From: JAGZHZ01 sp963929865
GTDB taxonomy: Bacteria > Bacillota > Clostridia > Lachnospirales > Lachnospiraceae
Direction of reading: 5' to 3'
Length of the DNA: 64,000 nt
NCBI GenBank assembly: GCA_963929865.1
Contig: CAWVKK010000054.1
Coordinates: 1 to 64,000 of the forward strand
Under the pieces are notes generated by a model, which saw only the letters and a list, made by a program, of their open reading frames with translations, was not told the DNA's origin and searched no databases. Positions 26,013 to 35,078 of the stretch are shown in pieces (the stretch's first letter is position 1; each line of letters opens with the position of its first letter). Position numbers and translations under genes: made by a program.

Positions 26013-27017
26013 TTATTCAGACAGGCTGATCTGATAGAAATCTTCCTCCGGCAGCGCGCCCCCTACCGATTCCGGGTTCAAGCCGTAGAGTACCTCCAGG
26101 TATCCGCTAAGCGCTTCTTTCATCTCTTCCCCGGTGATGCACGTAATGTTGCAGTAAGGAATCGCCTTTTTCGCAATCGCTGCGTTTTCCACAATTCCTG
26201 CCCATTCCACCAGGGCTGCTCCTTCTTCCACATTTTCATTTATAAATTGTGTCGAGGCCTTGTGGTTCTCTAAAAATTCCGCTGCCGCCTGCGGGTTCTC
26301 TTCCAGGAATTCGCTCCGCGCGACAGTAACTCCTGTGACCAGGCGGCTTTTTCCGTCCTCATTTAGGAGATCCCATTCTTCTGTCAGATCAAGAACCGTT
26401 TTGAGCGCTTCATTTTTCGAAAGCGCAACCGTCGCAAACGGCTGCGGCAAAATTCCGACCGCATCCGGCGTCTGCGCTAAAATGGCTGCGACCTCTGCCG
26501 CTTCCGATTTATACTCCAGCGTCACTTCCTCCAAAGCGATGCCGTTCTCTTCTAAAAGATACTGCAGCACATAGTCCGGCGTCGTTCCTTTTCCTGTCAG
26601 GTAGATCGTCTTTCCTCTCAAATCCGCGGCGCTTTCAATGGAATCATCTCCTGAGACCGCATACAGCACCCCGAGCGTGTTGATATCGATCACCCGCACT
26701 TCCCCTTGCGTCCTCTGGTATAAAATAGACGCTACATTCGCGGGAATCAAAGCGATATCAAGCTGACCGCTGATCACCTGCGGCAAAAGCTCATCGGCTG
26801 CCGTCACCATTGTAAATTCATACGAGTTTTCTGTCTCCCCCTTTTCGCTTTGATCCATCAGAGAAACCAGCCCCATAGAGGTAGGACCTTTCAGAGCGCC
26901 GATGCGCACAGCTGTGTCCTCAGAAGCTTCCGCTGCAAGCACCGTCATGGAGCTGATCAGCAGTCCGGCTGCTGCCGCAAAGCTTATGCACCTTTTTTTC
27001 ATGTTTTTCATCTTCAA
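26013..27017 (-). CDS. ABC transporter substrate-binding protein (NitT/TauT family)
   Basis: 334 aa exported binding protein. The signal peptide runs to about residue 29 (hydrophobic core FAAAAGLLISSMTVLA, then AEA). No lipobox Cys follows it, which is unusual for a Gram-positive binding protein. The mature part has the two-lobed pattern of NMT1/THI5-like and sulfonate-binding proteins: VRIGALKGPTSMGLV, GQLDIALIPANVASIL, LRGKTIYLTGKGTTPDYVL. The start is taken as TTG because AGGAGG is 7 nt before it; an ATG two codons later is the alternative. It is the first gene of the importer unit and has a good promoter. Confidence 0.9.
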   Translation of the reverse strand: MKMKNMKKRCISFAAAAGLLISSMTVLAAEASEDTAVRIGALKGPTSMGLVSLMDQSEKGETENSYEFTMVTAADELLPQVISGQLDIALIPANVASILYQRTQGEVRVIDINTLGVLYAVSGDDSIESAADLRGKTIYLTGKGTTPDYVLQYLLEENGIALEEVTLEYKSEAAEVAAILAQTPDAVGILPQPFATVALSKNEALKTVLDLTEEWDLLNEDGKSRLVTGVTVARSEFLEENPQAAAEFLENHKASTQFINENVEEGAALVEWAGIVENAAIAKKAIPYCNITCITGEEMKEALSGYLEVLYGLNPESVGGALPEEDFYQISLSE

Positions 27018-27082
27018 TCTTACACCTCCTGATTCGCAGGGCGGCTTTTTTACGCCGTCATGCCTGTCACATTTTGATTTTT

Positions 27083-27111
27083 ATTATAGCGGATTTCCGA
27101 AAAAGAATCAA
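27083..27111 (-). promoter_or_regulatory. sigma-A promoter of the ABC importer operon
   Basis: On the minus strand, TTGATT and TATAAT are separated by 17 bp. The predicted start is near 27076, about 60 nt before the binding-protein gene. Confidence 0.7.
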
Positions 27112-27220
27112 CGCGCGCTGTCTTTCCTTTTTTAACGCAGAAAAGGCAGTATGCCGCTTTTTGGAAATACAAAAAAACACCGTCCCCACAGCTTATATCT
27201 GCAAAAACAGTGCTTTTACG

Positions 27221-27293
27221 TGCGCCTTCAGGGGCTCGAACCCTGGACACCCTGATTAAGAGTCAGGTGCTCTACCAACTGAGCTAAAGGCGC
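27221..27293 (-). tRNA. tRNA-Lys (anticodon CTT)
   Basis: A 73-nt cloverleaf lies on the minus strand. The acceptor stem GCGCCTT pairs with AAGGCGC, and the discriminator is A. The D arm is GCTCAGTTGGTAGAGC. The anticodon loop CTCTTAA gives anticodon CTT, reading Lys AAG. The T arm is CAGGGTTCGAGCCCCTG. CCA is not encoded. Confidence 0.95.
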
Positions 27294-27320
27294 TTGAGCT
27301 ATTTATTTAACGCATGAGTT

Positions 27321-27349
27321 ATTATATTATAGTTTTTTTAAAAATGCAA
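27321..27349 (-). promoter_or_regulatory. promoter of tRNA-Lys
   Basis: On the minus strand, TTGCAT and TATAAT are separated by 17 bp, about 28 bp upstream of the mature tRNA 5' end. Confidence 0.6.
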
Positions 27350-27464
27350 GTACTTTTTTACAAATTTCTACATTTTTTTTATTTTCTCTGATCCTGCCCG
27401 GCAAGACCAGAGAAAAAGCCGGGATTTCCTGCCGCGCGCCTCGCAGGCGCCGCTAGTCAGCGCG

Positions 27465-27629
27465 TCATTTTTTTTTATCCTTCGTCTCTTTTTTCTTCCG
27501 GTCTGGGCTGAGCGTTTTTTTTACTTCCTCAAAGGATTTCCAGATGTTGACTGCCTGCTGATCGATCGCCGGTCTGTCATACGACAGCTGCTTGAGAATT
27601 TCTTTAAAATTGCGCCTTCTTTTCTGCAT
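27465..27629 (-). CDS. small basic protein, unknown (54 aa)
   Basis: An ATG-to-TGA frame of 54 codons: N-terminal MQKRRRNFKEILKQLSYDRP, a middle with QQAVNIWKSFEEVKKTLSP and a Lys-rich end. The composition resembles a real soluble, basic helical protein and the codons look like those of neighbouring genes. The SD is weak (AAGG about 10 nt upstream). It lies 65 bp after trmB on the same strand and could be translated from its message. No family is recognised; it could be spurious. Confidence 0.45.
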   Translation of the reverse strand: MQKRRRNFKEILKQLSYDRPAIDQQAVNIWKSFEEVKKTLSPDRKKKETKDKKK

Positions 27630-27694
27630 CGTCTTATGCCTTTTTCGTCCTTTTTATTATCCCTATGCAGAAATTTTTGTTTTCTTTCCAGTTT

Positions 27695-28348
27695 TTATCT
27701 GCTCTTTGACCGGCTGATGACCATTTTGCAGATCGGATTCCCCTGAGAGGAAAATCGCTCCTCATACTCTGTCATGATATTTCCCTCCATCATTTCGGGG
27801 TCGCTGTGAAGATCAAACGTACATTGTTCCAATGTCCACCCGGCTTCTTTTACCTCCTCGAGAGCAAACCGGAACAGATCCTGATTGTCCGTCTTAAATT
27901 CCACTTTCCCTTCCGGAACGAGAATGGCGTCATACCGTCTCAGAAACTCTCTGGATGGCAGGCGTCTTTTCGCGTGGCGGTCTTTTGGCCATGGATCGGA
28001 AAAATTCAGATAAATGCCCGCCACTTCTCCCTGTGCGAATATTTTCTCCAAATCTTCGGCATCCATTCTCAAAAAATATAAATTTTTCTGTTCTTTGAAC
28101 TGCTCTCTCTTTTCCAGAGCCCTCAAGAGGACGCTGGAATACTTTTCAATTCCGACAAAATTTTTGTCGGGGTTTTCGAGGGCAAGCTGCGTGATGAATT
28201 TTCCTTTTCCCATCCCCACTTCAATATAGATCGGTCTGCTGTTTCCAAAAATCTCCGCCCATCTGCCTCTTGCGTCTTCCATATCGTGGATGACATATTC
28301 GCTTGCTCCAATCACTTCTCTTGATCCCGGGATATTTCTCAGTCTCAT
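27695..28348 (-). CDS. trmB: tRNA (guanine-N7-)-methyltransferase TrmB
   Basis: 217 aa, the normal length. It makes m7G46 in the tRNA variable loop using SAM. Motifs: PIYIEVGMGKGKFITQLA (SAM loop, about residues 39-56), NFVGIEKYSSVLLRALEK, LNFSDPWPKDRHAKRRL (family signature with catalytic Asp) and TEYEERFSSQGNPI near the end. AGGAG lies 7 nt before the ATG. It is transcribed away from the V-ATPase operon; the 233-bp divergent region between them holds the promoters of both. Confidence 0.95.
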   Translation of the reverse strand: MRLRNIPGSREVIGASEYVIHDMEDARGRWAEIFGNSRPIYIEVGMGKGKFITQLALENPDKNFVGIEKYSSVLLRALEKREQFKEQKNLYFLRMDAEDLEKIFAQGEVAGIYLNFSDPWPKDRHAKRRLPSREFLRRYDAILVPEGKVEFKTDNQDLFRFALEEVKEAGWTLEQCTFDLHSDPEMMEGNIMTEYEERFSSQGNPICKMVISRSKSR

Positions 28349-28581
28349 TTTTTGTCTCCTGTTCTGTGCTGAATTTTTCTCTTGATTTTGGCATCTATTC
28401 TAATCATATTCTTTTTACAAAAACTGTCAAGAAAAATTGTGACATTTCATGCGGCGCGCTCTGTCTTTGTCTCTCTTTTATAGGCACTTTCCATAATTTT
28501 TTCTCATAAGAAAAAAATTTTTTTCTATAGCATTTTTCCTATAAAGGTGTAAAATAATAAAAAGCAAAGGAGGGAAAAAAA

Positions 28582-28893
28582 ATGGATCAAATTATCAGTA
28601 AGTTATCTGAGATTGAAGTTGCATCCGCCCGCATCGTCGACAGTGCCGCCACGGACACGAAAAAGCTCGATGATCAGCTCAAACAGAGGATCGCAGCTTA
28701 TGACCGCGCAGAAGATCAAAAAATGACTGATACTCTTTCTCAGCTAAGGGAACAGCTTGCCAGGGATATGGAAGAAAATCTAAAGGATCTCAGGCAGCAT
28801 ACTGAGACGGCAATCGAAACCATCACACAGATCTTCGAAAAGCAGCATGAAAAACTTGCGGATAAAATTCTGAACGATTTAATTAGGATGTGA
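28582..28893 (+). CDS. V-type ATP synthase stalk subunit, G/H-like
   Basis: 103 aa, almost entirely one predicted coiled coil (EIEVASARIVDSAATDTKKLDDQLKQ and on to the end), as expected for the peripheral-stalk subunit called G, H or AhaH in bacterial and archaeal A/V-type ATPases, which pairs with subunit E. AAAGGAGG lies 8 nt before the ATG. It is the first gene of the ATPase operon, 4 bp before subunit C. The assignment rests mainly on position, size and coiled-coil character. Confidence 0.75.
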   Translation: MDQIISKLSEIEVASARIVDSAATDTKKLDDQLKQRIAAYDRAEDQKMTDTLSQLREQLARDMEENLKDLRQHTETAIETITQIFEKQHEKLADKILNDLIRM

Positions 28894-28897
28894 AATT

Positions 28898-29935
28898 ATG
28901 GGACAACTACTAGCCTACAGCGGTACAGCGACTAAAATTCGCGCTATGCACAGCCATCTTTTTACAAACGAAGAGTATGAAGAGCTTGCCCATCTCTCTA
29001 CCGTTACAGAGGCGCTTGGGTATATACGGCGTCATCCCGGATACGACAACGTATTTCTGGGGCGCGAGGAATCTACCCTGCACCGCGGCGAGATTGAAAG
29101 AATGCTGACAAATTCTATCTATATGGCATTTCAGAAAATTTACCGTTTTGCCAGTATTTATCAGAGAAAATTTTTGACTCTGTATTTTCAGAGATATGAA
29201 TTAGTCGTTTTAAAAAATTGTATGCGTTCTATTTTTGATCATCGGCTTTTTGACCTTGATCTTACTATTTTTCAAAAATTTTTTGATCAGCATTCAAAAA
29301 TCAATATCTCCGCTCTCGCTTCGTGTGAGACTATGGAAGAATTTATCGCCTCTTTAAAGGATTCTGTGTATTACGGCTGTCTTTTAAAGGTTTCTGAGCA
29401 GTCTTCTCCCACTTTATGGGACTACGAAATGGCTCTCGATCTCTTCTATTTTACTTCTTTTTGGAAGCAGAAAGACAAGATTTTAAAGGGAGCCCCTCTA
29501 AAAATTTTTACGGAAGCATACGGCACAAAAATGGATCTCTTAAATATTGACTGGATTTACCGCTCCAAGCATTTCTTTCAGATGTCTGCTTCGGAAATTT
29601 ACGCTATTTTGATTCCGATTCACTATCATTTAAAGAAAGAAGATATCAAGAGAATGGTGGAGGCGCCGGAAAGCAAAGATTTCCAGGAAGCTCTCTCCAA
29701 AACATATTATGCGGTCCGTTATCCCGGATATGGCGTCCAGTCCATAGAACCGATGTACAACATAATCCGTCATAAGGTTCAGAGGGACCACGCGCGGCGC
29801 AATCCCTACTCGATCGCCGTGATTATCTCTTATCTCTTTGAGAAAGAGCATGAGGTTGACCGGCTGACGACTGCTCTTGAGTGTATCCGGTATGGCATTT
29901 CGCCGTCTGAGACACTCAAATATATTATTTATTAG
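28898..29935 (+). CDS. V-type ATP synthase subunit C
   Basis: 345 aa soluble, helical subunit that joins the rotor to the membrane ring (subunit C of A/V-ATPases). Characteristic features are the N-terminal AYSGTATKIRAMHSHLF, repeated LxxHxxY-like helices and the C-terminal RRNPYSIAVIISYLFEKEHEVDRL. AGGA lies 9 nt before the ATG. It sits between the G/H-like and I genes with spacers of 4 and 18 bp. Confidence 0.9.
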   Translation: MGQLLAYSGTATKIRAMHSHLFTNEEYEELAHLSTVTEALGYIRRHPGYDNVFLGREESTLHRGEIERMLTNSIYMAFQKIYRFASIYQRKFLTLYFQRYELVVLKNCMRSIFDHRLFDLDLTIFQKFFDQHSKINISALASCETMEEFIASLKDSVYYGCLLKVSEQSSPTLWDYEMALDLFYFTSFWKQKDKILKGAPLKIFTEAYGTKMDLLNIDWIYRSKHFFQMSASEIYAILIPIHYHLKKEDIKRMVEAPESKDFQEALSKTYYAVRYPGYGVQSIEPMYNIIRHKVQRDHARRNPYSIAVIISYLFEKEHEVDRLTTALECIRYGISPSETLKYIIY

Positions 29936-29953
29936 CAAAGGAGGTGTGTACCC

Positions 29954-31900
29954 ATGATTGTAAAAATGAAATTTTTGAGCATTACTGGTCCGCGCGACGA
30001 TATTGACCGCGTGGTAGATCAGTATCTTTCAAAATATGAAATTCATCTGGAAAATGCTCTTTCCAAGTTAAACACGGTAGAGCATCTTCGTCCCTATATG
30101 GAGGCAAATCCATACCGGGAGCTGCTCTCTAAGGCGGAATCCTTCTGCAGACAGATCTCTGTTTCTGATGAGGAGATCAGCGCTTCCAAACCATGCTCCA
30201 GGGAACAGGCCCAAGAGCTGATACAATCGCTTGATACACAAATCAATTCCATCTATGAACAAAAGAATGAGCTGGAGAGCCAGATTGAGGAGGCAAAGGC
30301 GTCTCTTGCCAGAATTCTGCCTTTTTCTTCTTTTGATTTTGATCTTCACACCCTTTTGGGATTTCGATTTATCAGTCTGCGTTTTGGAAAAATTGAGCAT
30401 GAATATTATTCCAAGCTGCAGAAGTACATTTATGACGACCTCGACACAATCTTCTTCAATTGTTATGCCGATAAACGCTATGTCTGGGGCGTCTATTTTG
30501 TCCCCTCCGGTCAGGCTGAAAAGATTGACGCGGTCTATTCGTCCATGCATTTTGAGCGCACTTATATCCCGGACTGCTATAACGGCACCCCAAAGCAGGC
30601 GTGCGATGATCTGAAGGCAAAGATCCGCTCTTTGGAGAATCAGATTGCGGACTATGACAAAAAGGTGTCCGCGATCCTGATGAAGGATAGAGACGGTCTG
30701 ATGTCCGCAAAGGCAAAGATTGAAAAATTGTTCGTCAATTTTGACGTCAGAAAGCTTGCCGCATGTACGACGGCAAAGGACAAACAGCAGATTTTCTATA
30801 TTTTGTGCGGCTGGATGGCGCAGGAGGACGCGGTCGCTTTTCAGAAGGATATCGAAAACGACGATAATATCTTCTGCATCTTGGAGGACGACGATACCAC
30901 GACTGTCGACCAGCCTCCCACAAAGCTGAAAAATCCGAAAATCTTTAAACCGTTTGAAATGTTTATCCGCATGTATGGTCTTCCGTCCTACAATGAGATT
31001 GACCCTACCGTTTTTGTCGGTTTAACGTATGCCTTTATCTTCGGCGCCATGTTCGGCGACGTAGGACAGGGGCTGCTGCTTGCTGTGGGCGGTTTTCTCC
31101 TGTATCGCTTTAAGAAGATCAGTCTTGCCGCCATTATCAGCTGCGCCGGAGTCTTTTCCACAATATTTGGTTTTCTCTTCGGCAGTGTGTTCGGATTTGA
31201 GGATGTGATTGAACCGCTTTGGCTAAGACCGGTCAACCATATGACCACCATCCCGTTTATCGGCAAGCTGAACACCGTATTTATTGTGGCAATCGCTTTT
31301 GGTATGATCCTGATTTTAATCACGATGATCTTCCATATCATCAACGGCTTAAAGTCGAAGGACGTGGAAAATACCTGGTTTGACACGAATGGTCTCGCCG
31401 GATTTGTCTTTTACGGGGCGGTTGTGGCATCGATTGTTCTTTTGCTGACAGGACATACTCTTCCAGCCGGAATTGTGATGGTGATCATGTTCGGCGTTCC
31501 GCTGCTTTTGATCGCTCTTAAAGAGCCTCTGAGCAAATTTGTGCAGAAGCGCGCCGATTACATGCCCAAGCAGAAAGGAATGTTTGTCGTACAGACCTTT
31601 TTCGAACTGTTTGAAGTGCTGCTGAGCTATTTTTCCAACACGCTCTCTTTCGTCCGTATCGGCGCGTTCGCCGTCAGCCACGCGGCCATGATGGAGGTCG
31701 TTCTGATGCTTGCCGGCGCGGAAAACGGAGCTTCTCCAAACTGGATTGTCATTGTTCTGGGCAACCTGTTTGTCTGCGGCATGGAGGGCTTAATCGTCGG
31801 CATTCAGGTGCTGCGTCTGGAATATTACGAGATGTTCAGCCGTTTCTATCACGGAACAGGTCATGAATTTCAGCCGTTTGGAAAAAAACTTACTAAATAA
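29954..31900 (+). CDS. V-type ATP synthase subunit I (a-subunit homologue)
   Basis: 648 aa. The N-terminal half (1-330) is a soluble coiled-coil arm with a long helix near 85-110 (EQKNELESQIEEAKA). The C-terminal half has about seven or eight membrane segments, starting at FVGLTYAFIFGAMFGDVGQGLLLAVGG. The conserved Arg helix is seen in FSNTLSFVRIGAFAVSHAAM; the Arg faces the ion-binding Glu of subunit K. It is the stator half of the ion channel. AAAGGAGG lies upstream of the ATG. Confidence 0.95.
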   Translation: MIVKMKFLSITGPRDDIDRVVDQYLSKYEIHLENALSKLNTVEHLRPYMEANPYRELLSKAESFCRQISVSDEEISASKPCSREQAQELIQSLDTQINSIYEQKNELESQIEEAKASLARILPFSSFDFDLHTLLGFRFISLRFGKIEHEYYSKLQKYIYDDLDTIFFNCYADKRYVWGVYFVPSGQAEKIDAVYSSMHFERTYIPDCYNGTPKQACDDLKAKIRSLENQIADYDKKVSAILMKDRDGLMSAKAKIEKLFVNFDVRKLAACTTAKDKQQIFYILCGWMAQEDAVAFQKDIENDDNIFCILEDDDTTTVDQPPTKLKNPKIFKPFEMFIRMYGLPSYNEIDPTVFVGLTYAFIFGAMFGDVGQGLLLAVGGFLLYRFKKISLAAIISCAGVFSTIFGFLFGSVFGFEDVIEPLWLRPVNHMTTIPFIGKLNTVFIVAIAFGMILILITMIFHIINGLKSKDVENTWFDTNGLAGFVFYGAVVASIVLLLTGHTLPAGIVMVIMFGVPLLLIALKEPLSKFVQKRADYMPKQKGMFVVQTFFELFEVLLSYFSNTLSFVRIGAFAVSHAAMMEVVLMLAGAENGASPNWIVIVLGNLFVCGMEGLIVGIQVLRLEYYEMFSRFYHGTGHEFQPFGKKLTK

Positions 31901-31930
31901 TTTTGATTTTTAAACCAGGAGGAAAAAAAT

Positions 31931-32377
31931 ATGAATACTCTTACACAGGTAACCCTCGTCATCGCACTGATTCTCAGTATTTTCCTGCCGTTCGGCGCTT
32001 TTTTGATGGGCAGGCAGACACGCGGAAGATATAAGGCTTCTCTGGCTGTCAATGTCTTCTTTTTCTTCGGAACTTTGATCCTTGCTAATGTGATTTCCCT
32101 CACAGGCGGCGCCTCCAGTGTAATGGCTGCGGAAGAGGCCGCTGTGTCTGCGTCAGGCGGTATTTCTACCGGTCTTGGATATCTCGCCGCTGCTCTCGTC
32201 ACAGGTTTGTCTTGTATCGGCGGCGGTATTGCAGTTGCTAGCGCTGCAAGTGCTGCTCTCGGCGCCATCAGTGAGGACCAGAGTATTCTTGGTAAATCCC
32301 TTATTTTCGTAGGTCTTGCCGAAGGTGTCGCTCTGTACGGACTGATCATTTCCTTTATGATCTTAGGTCAGTTATAA
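31931..32377 (+). CDS. V-type ATP synthase subunit K (rotor ring)
   Basis: 148 aa, four hydrophobic segments. The C-terminal hairpin (about 82-147) is a typical c-subunit: glycine/alanine-rich IGGGIAVASAASAALGAISE, a polar loop, then FVGLAEGVALYGLIISF with the ion-binding Glu. The N-terminal pair (about 5-28 and 38-58) does not resemble a c-hairpin and is joined by an Ala/Ser/Glu-rich linker. One carboxylate per four segments agrees with NtpK of V-type enzymes. Na+ versus H+ coupling cannot be decided by eye. AGGAGG lies 8 nt before the ATG. Confidence 0.92.
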   Translation: MNTLTQVTLVIALILSIFLPFGAFLMGRQTRGRYKASLAVNVFFFFGTLILANVISLTGGASSVMAAEEAAVSASGGISTGLGYLAAALVTGLSCIGGGIAVASAASAALGAISEDQSILGKSLIFVGLAEGVALYGLIISFMILGQL

Positions 32378-32385
32378 TTTCATCT

Positions 32386-32694
32386 ATGAAAATGTATCTC
32401 ATCAGCGACAATGTCGACACATATACCGGAATGCGGCTAGCAGGCGTAGAGGGCTGTGTTGTACATGAGCGTCAGGCGCTCAAAGAAGCGCTGGAACGCA
32501 CTATTGCAGACAAATCAATCGGAATTATTCTCCTTACGGAAAGGTTCGGACGGGAGTTTCCCGATATTATCGATGATGTAAAGTTAAACCGAAAGCTTCC
32601 TCTGATCGTTGAAATTCCTGACCGTCACGGTACCGGAAGGAAACCGAACTTTATCACGGATTACGTCAACGAGGCGATCGGTATAAAATTGTAA
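32386..32694 (+). CDS. V-type ATP synthase subunit F
   Basis: 102 aa, the normal size for subunit F, the small Rossmann-like protein of the central stalk. The typical start MYLISDNVDTYTGMRLAGVEG and the middle IGIILLTERFGREFPDII are present. No SD is seen and the gap to the K gene is 8 bp, so translation is probably coupled. It binds subunit D in the rotor. Confidence 0.9.
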   Translation: MKMYLISDNVDTYTGMRLAGVEGCVVHERQALKEALERTIADKSIGIILLTERFGREFPDIIDDVKLNRKLPLIVEIPDRHGTGRKPNFITDYVNEAIGIKL

Positions 32695-32708
32695 AGAAGG
32701 TGACAGTC

Positions 32709-33305
32709 TTGACAACAGAAGAAAAGCTGAAGCATTTTGAAGATTCTGCGATCGCAAAGGCAAAATCGCTTGCAGAAAATATGATCCGCGAACACCAGAA
32801 CGCACTGGATAAAATTTTTGCCGATCATAAGGCAGATAAGGACCGCCAGATCGCTCTTCAGATCAAAACAGAAACGGACAGTATCAAACGCGCTGACAAT
32901 ATGCAGCTTTCCAAAGAACAGATAAAGCTGAAACGGCTCCTGACACAGAAGACGAAAGAATTGAAGGAGAAGCTTTTCCTTGAAGTTTCGGAAAAGCTGA
33001 AAGCTTACCGAAGCACAGAAGACTATGTGAAGCTTTTAAAGCGTCAGATAGACAGCATCCACGAGACAGCAAAGAATCAGGAGGTTCATATTTACCTGGA
33101 TGTAGAGGACGCGTCTCTTCTCGAAGCTCTCCAGGCATACGACAAAGCCGAAAATTCTTCTTTTATCATAGCAAAATCCTCTTTCATGGGAGGGACGAAG
33201 GCGGTCATCCCAAGCCGCCGCATTCTGATCGATCATTCTTTCCAGACAAAGCTGGAAGAAGCCAAGAAGGAATTTACATTCAATGGAGGAGATGCCGATG
33301 AATAA
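32709..33305 (+). CDS. V-type ATP synthase subunit E
   Basis: 198 aa peripheral-stalk subunit: a long N-terminal coiled coil (TTEEKLKHFEDSAIAKAKSL to about residue 110) and a globular C-terminal domain (EVHIYLDVEDASLLEAL, GGTKAVIPSRRILIDHSF). The start is set at TTG because AAGAAGG lies 8 nt upstream; the GTG at 32700 would overlap that SD. The stop lies 8 bp inside the subunit A gene. Confidence 0.88.
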   Translation: MTTEEKLKHFEDSAIAKAKSLAENMIREHQNALDKIFADHKADKDRQIALQIKTETDSIKRADNMQLSKEQIKLKRLLTQKTKELKEKLFLEVSEKLKAYRSTEDYVKLLKRQIDSIHETAKNQEVHIYLDVEDASLLEALQAYDKAENSSFIIAKSSFMGGTKAVIPSRRILIDHSFQTKLEEAKKEFTFNGGDADE

Positions 33306-35064
33306 AACAGGTGTTATTTACGGTATCAACGGTCCTGTCATTTACCTCAAAGGCAATACCGGGTTCAAAATGTCCGAGATGGTGTATGTCGGAAAGGAAA
33401 AGCTTGTCGGGGAGGTAATCGGACTGACTCTTGATACGACCACAATTCAGGTGTTTGAGGAAACTACAGGGTTAAAGCCGGGCGAAACCGTGGAGGCGAC
33501 CGGCGACGCCATCTCTGTCACTCTTGCTCCTGGAATTTTAAATAATATTTTTGACGGAATTGAACGCCCTTTAAGTGAGATTGCAAAATCTTCCGGAAAA
33601 TATATCAGCCGCGGTATCAGTGTCGACTCTCTGGACACTGAAAAATTATGGGAGACACATATCACAGTAAAAGAGGGAGAATTTATACATGGCGGCACAA
33701 TCCTGGCAGAAATTCCGGAAACTCCCGCTATTGTCCACAAGGCTATGGTTCCTCCGAATGTGTCAGGCACTGTCGTAAAGACTGTGCCCGACGGAGCATA
33801 CCGCATCTTTGACCCTATTGTCACAATCCGCCTCGAAAACGGAAAAGAGCAGGATCTGACCATCGCGCAGAAGTGGCCCATCCGGATCCCCAGACCGGTG
33901 CTGACCAGATTTTCCGCGTCAAAGCCTCTCATCACCGGTCAGCGTATCCTCGACACTCTGTTTCCGATCGCAAAGGGCGGTACCGCCGCCATTCCCGGAG
34001 GCTTTGGAACAGGAAAAACTATGACGCAGCATCAGATCGCAAAGTGGGCGGACGCCGATATCATTATCTATATCGGATGCGGAGAGCGCGGCAACGAGAT
34101 GACGCAGGTACTTGAAGAGTTTTCCCATCTGATTGATCCCAGAACCGGAAATCCTCTTATGGACCGCACCGCTTTGATCGCCAACACCTCCAACATGCCG
34201 GTTGCGGCGCGTGAGGCTTCTATCTATACAGGGGTAACGCTGGCAGAATATTACCGCGATATGGGATATGACGTGGCGATTATGGCAGATTCCACTTCCC
34301 GGTGGGCAGAGGCTCTGCGTGAGCTTTCCGGACGTCTTGAGGAGATGCCTGCTGAGGAAGGTTTTCCTGCCTACCTCGCCTCCCGTCTGTCCGCCTTTTA
34401 TGAGCGTGCGGGCATGATGCAGAATTTAAACGATACAGAGGGGTCTGTATCCATTATCGGCGCTGTCTCTCCGCAGGGCGGCGACTTCTCAGAGCCGGTG
34501 ACACAGAACACAAAACGTTTTGTGCGCTGCTTCTGGGGACTTGATAAGTCGCTTGCATATGCCAGACATTTCCCTGCCATCCACTGGCTGACCAGCTACA
34601 GTGAATATTTAAGCGATCTTGCTCCTTGGTACAAGGATCACATTCATCCGAATTTTATCGATTACCGCAATCAGATCATGACGCTGTTAAACCAGGAGAG
34701 CAAACTGATGGAGATTGTAAAGCTGATCGGCGGCGACGTTCTGCCGGACGATCAGAAGCTGACACTTGAGATTGCCCGCGTGATCCGCCTCGGCTTTCTG
34801 CAGCAGAATGCGTTCCACAAGGAAGATACCTGCGTGCCTCTTGAAAAGCAGTTCCGGATGATGGACACCATTTTATATCTGTACCAGAAGTCCAGAACGC
34901 TGATTACGATGGGAATGCCGATGTCAGTTCTGAAGTCGCACGATATCTTTGACCGCATTGTGTCGATCAAATATGACGTTCCAAATAACAGACTGGATCT
35001 GTTTGATGACTACAAAAAAGCAATCGATCAATTTTACAATGCTGTCCTGGAGGAAAATGCATAG
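33298..35064 (+). CDS. V-type ATP synthase catalytic subunit A
   Basis: 588 aa catalytic subunit. The P-loop is GGFGTGKTMTQHQ (about residues 235-247), with the catalytic-site segments GCGERGNEMTQVLEEF and MADSTSRWAEALRELSGRLEEMPAEEGFPAYLASRL. The extra non-homologous domain typical of A subunits lies at about 110-190. The ATG chosen has GGAGG 8 nt upstream; an ATG 15 bp earlier has no proper SD. It overlaps subunit E by 8 bp. Confidence 0.97.
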   Translation: MNKTGVIYGINGPVIYLKGNTGFKMSEMVYVGKEKLVGEVIGLTLDTTTIQVFEETTGLKPGETVEATGDAISVTLAPGILNNIFDGIERPLSEIAKSSGKYISRGISVDSLDTEKLWETHITVKEGEFIHGGTILAEIPETPAIVHKAMVPPNVSGTVVKTVPDGAYRIFDPIVTIRLENGKEQDLTIAQKWPIRIPRPVLTRFSASKPLITGQRILDTLFPIAKGGTAAIPGGFGTGKTMTQHQIAKWADADIIIYIGCGERGNEMTQVLEEFSHLIDPRTGNPLMDRTALIANTSNMPVAAREASIYTGVTLAEYYRDMGYDVAIMADSTSRWAEALRELSGRLEEMPAEEGFPAYLASRLSAFYERAGMMQNLNDTEGSVSIIGAVSPQGGDFSEPVTQNTKRFVRCFWGLDKSLAYARHFPAIHWLTSYSEYLSDLAPWYKDHIHPNFIDYRNQIMTLLNQESKLMEIVKLIGGDVLPDDQKLTLEIARVIRLGFLQQNAFHKEDTCVPLEKQFRMMDTILYLYQKSRTLITMGMPMSVLKSHDIFDRIVSIKYDVPNNRLDLFDDYKKAIDQFYNAVLEENA

Positions 35065-35078
35065 AAAGGGGAATCATT

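Noticed and set aside
28505..28529. Run AAAAAAATTTTTTTCTATAGC upstream of the V-ATPase operon, also found in the orphan RNA at 23096-23115
   Set aside because: The match consists mainly of A and T homopolymers; chance similarity is likely, so I do not call it a repeat family.
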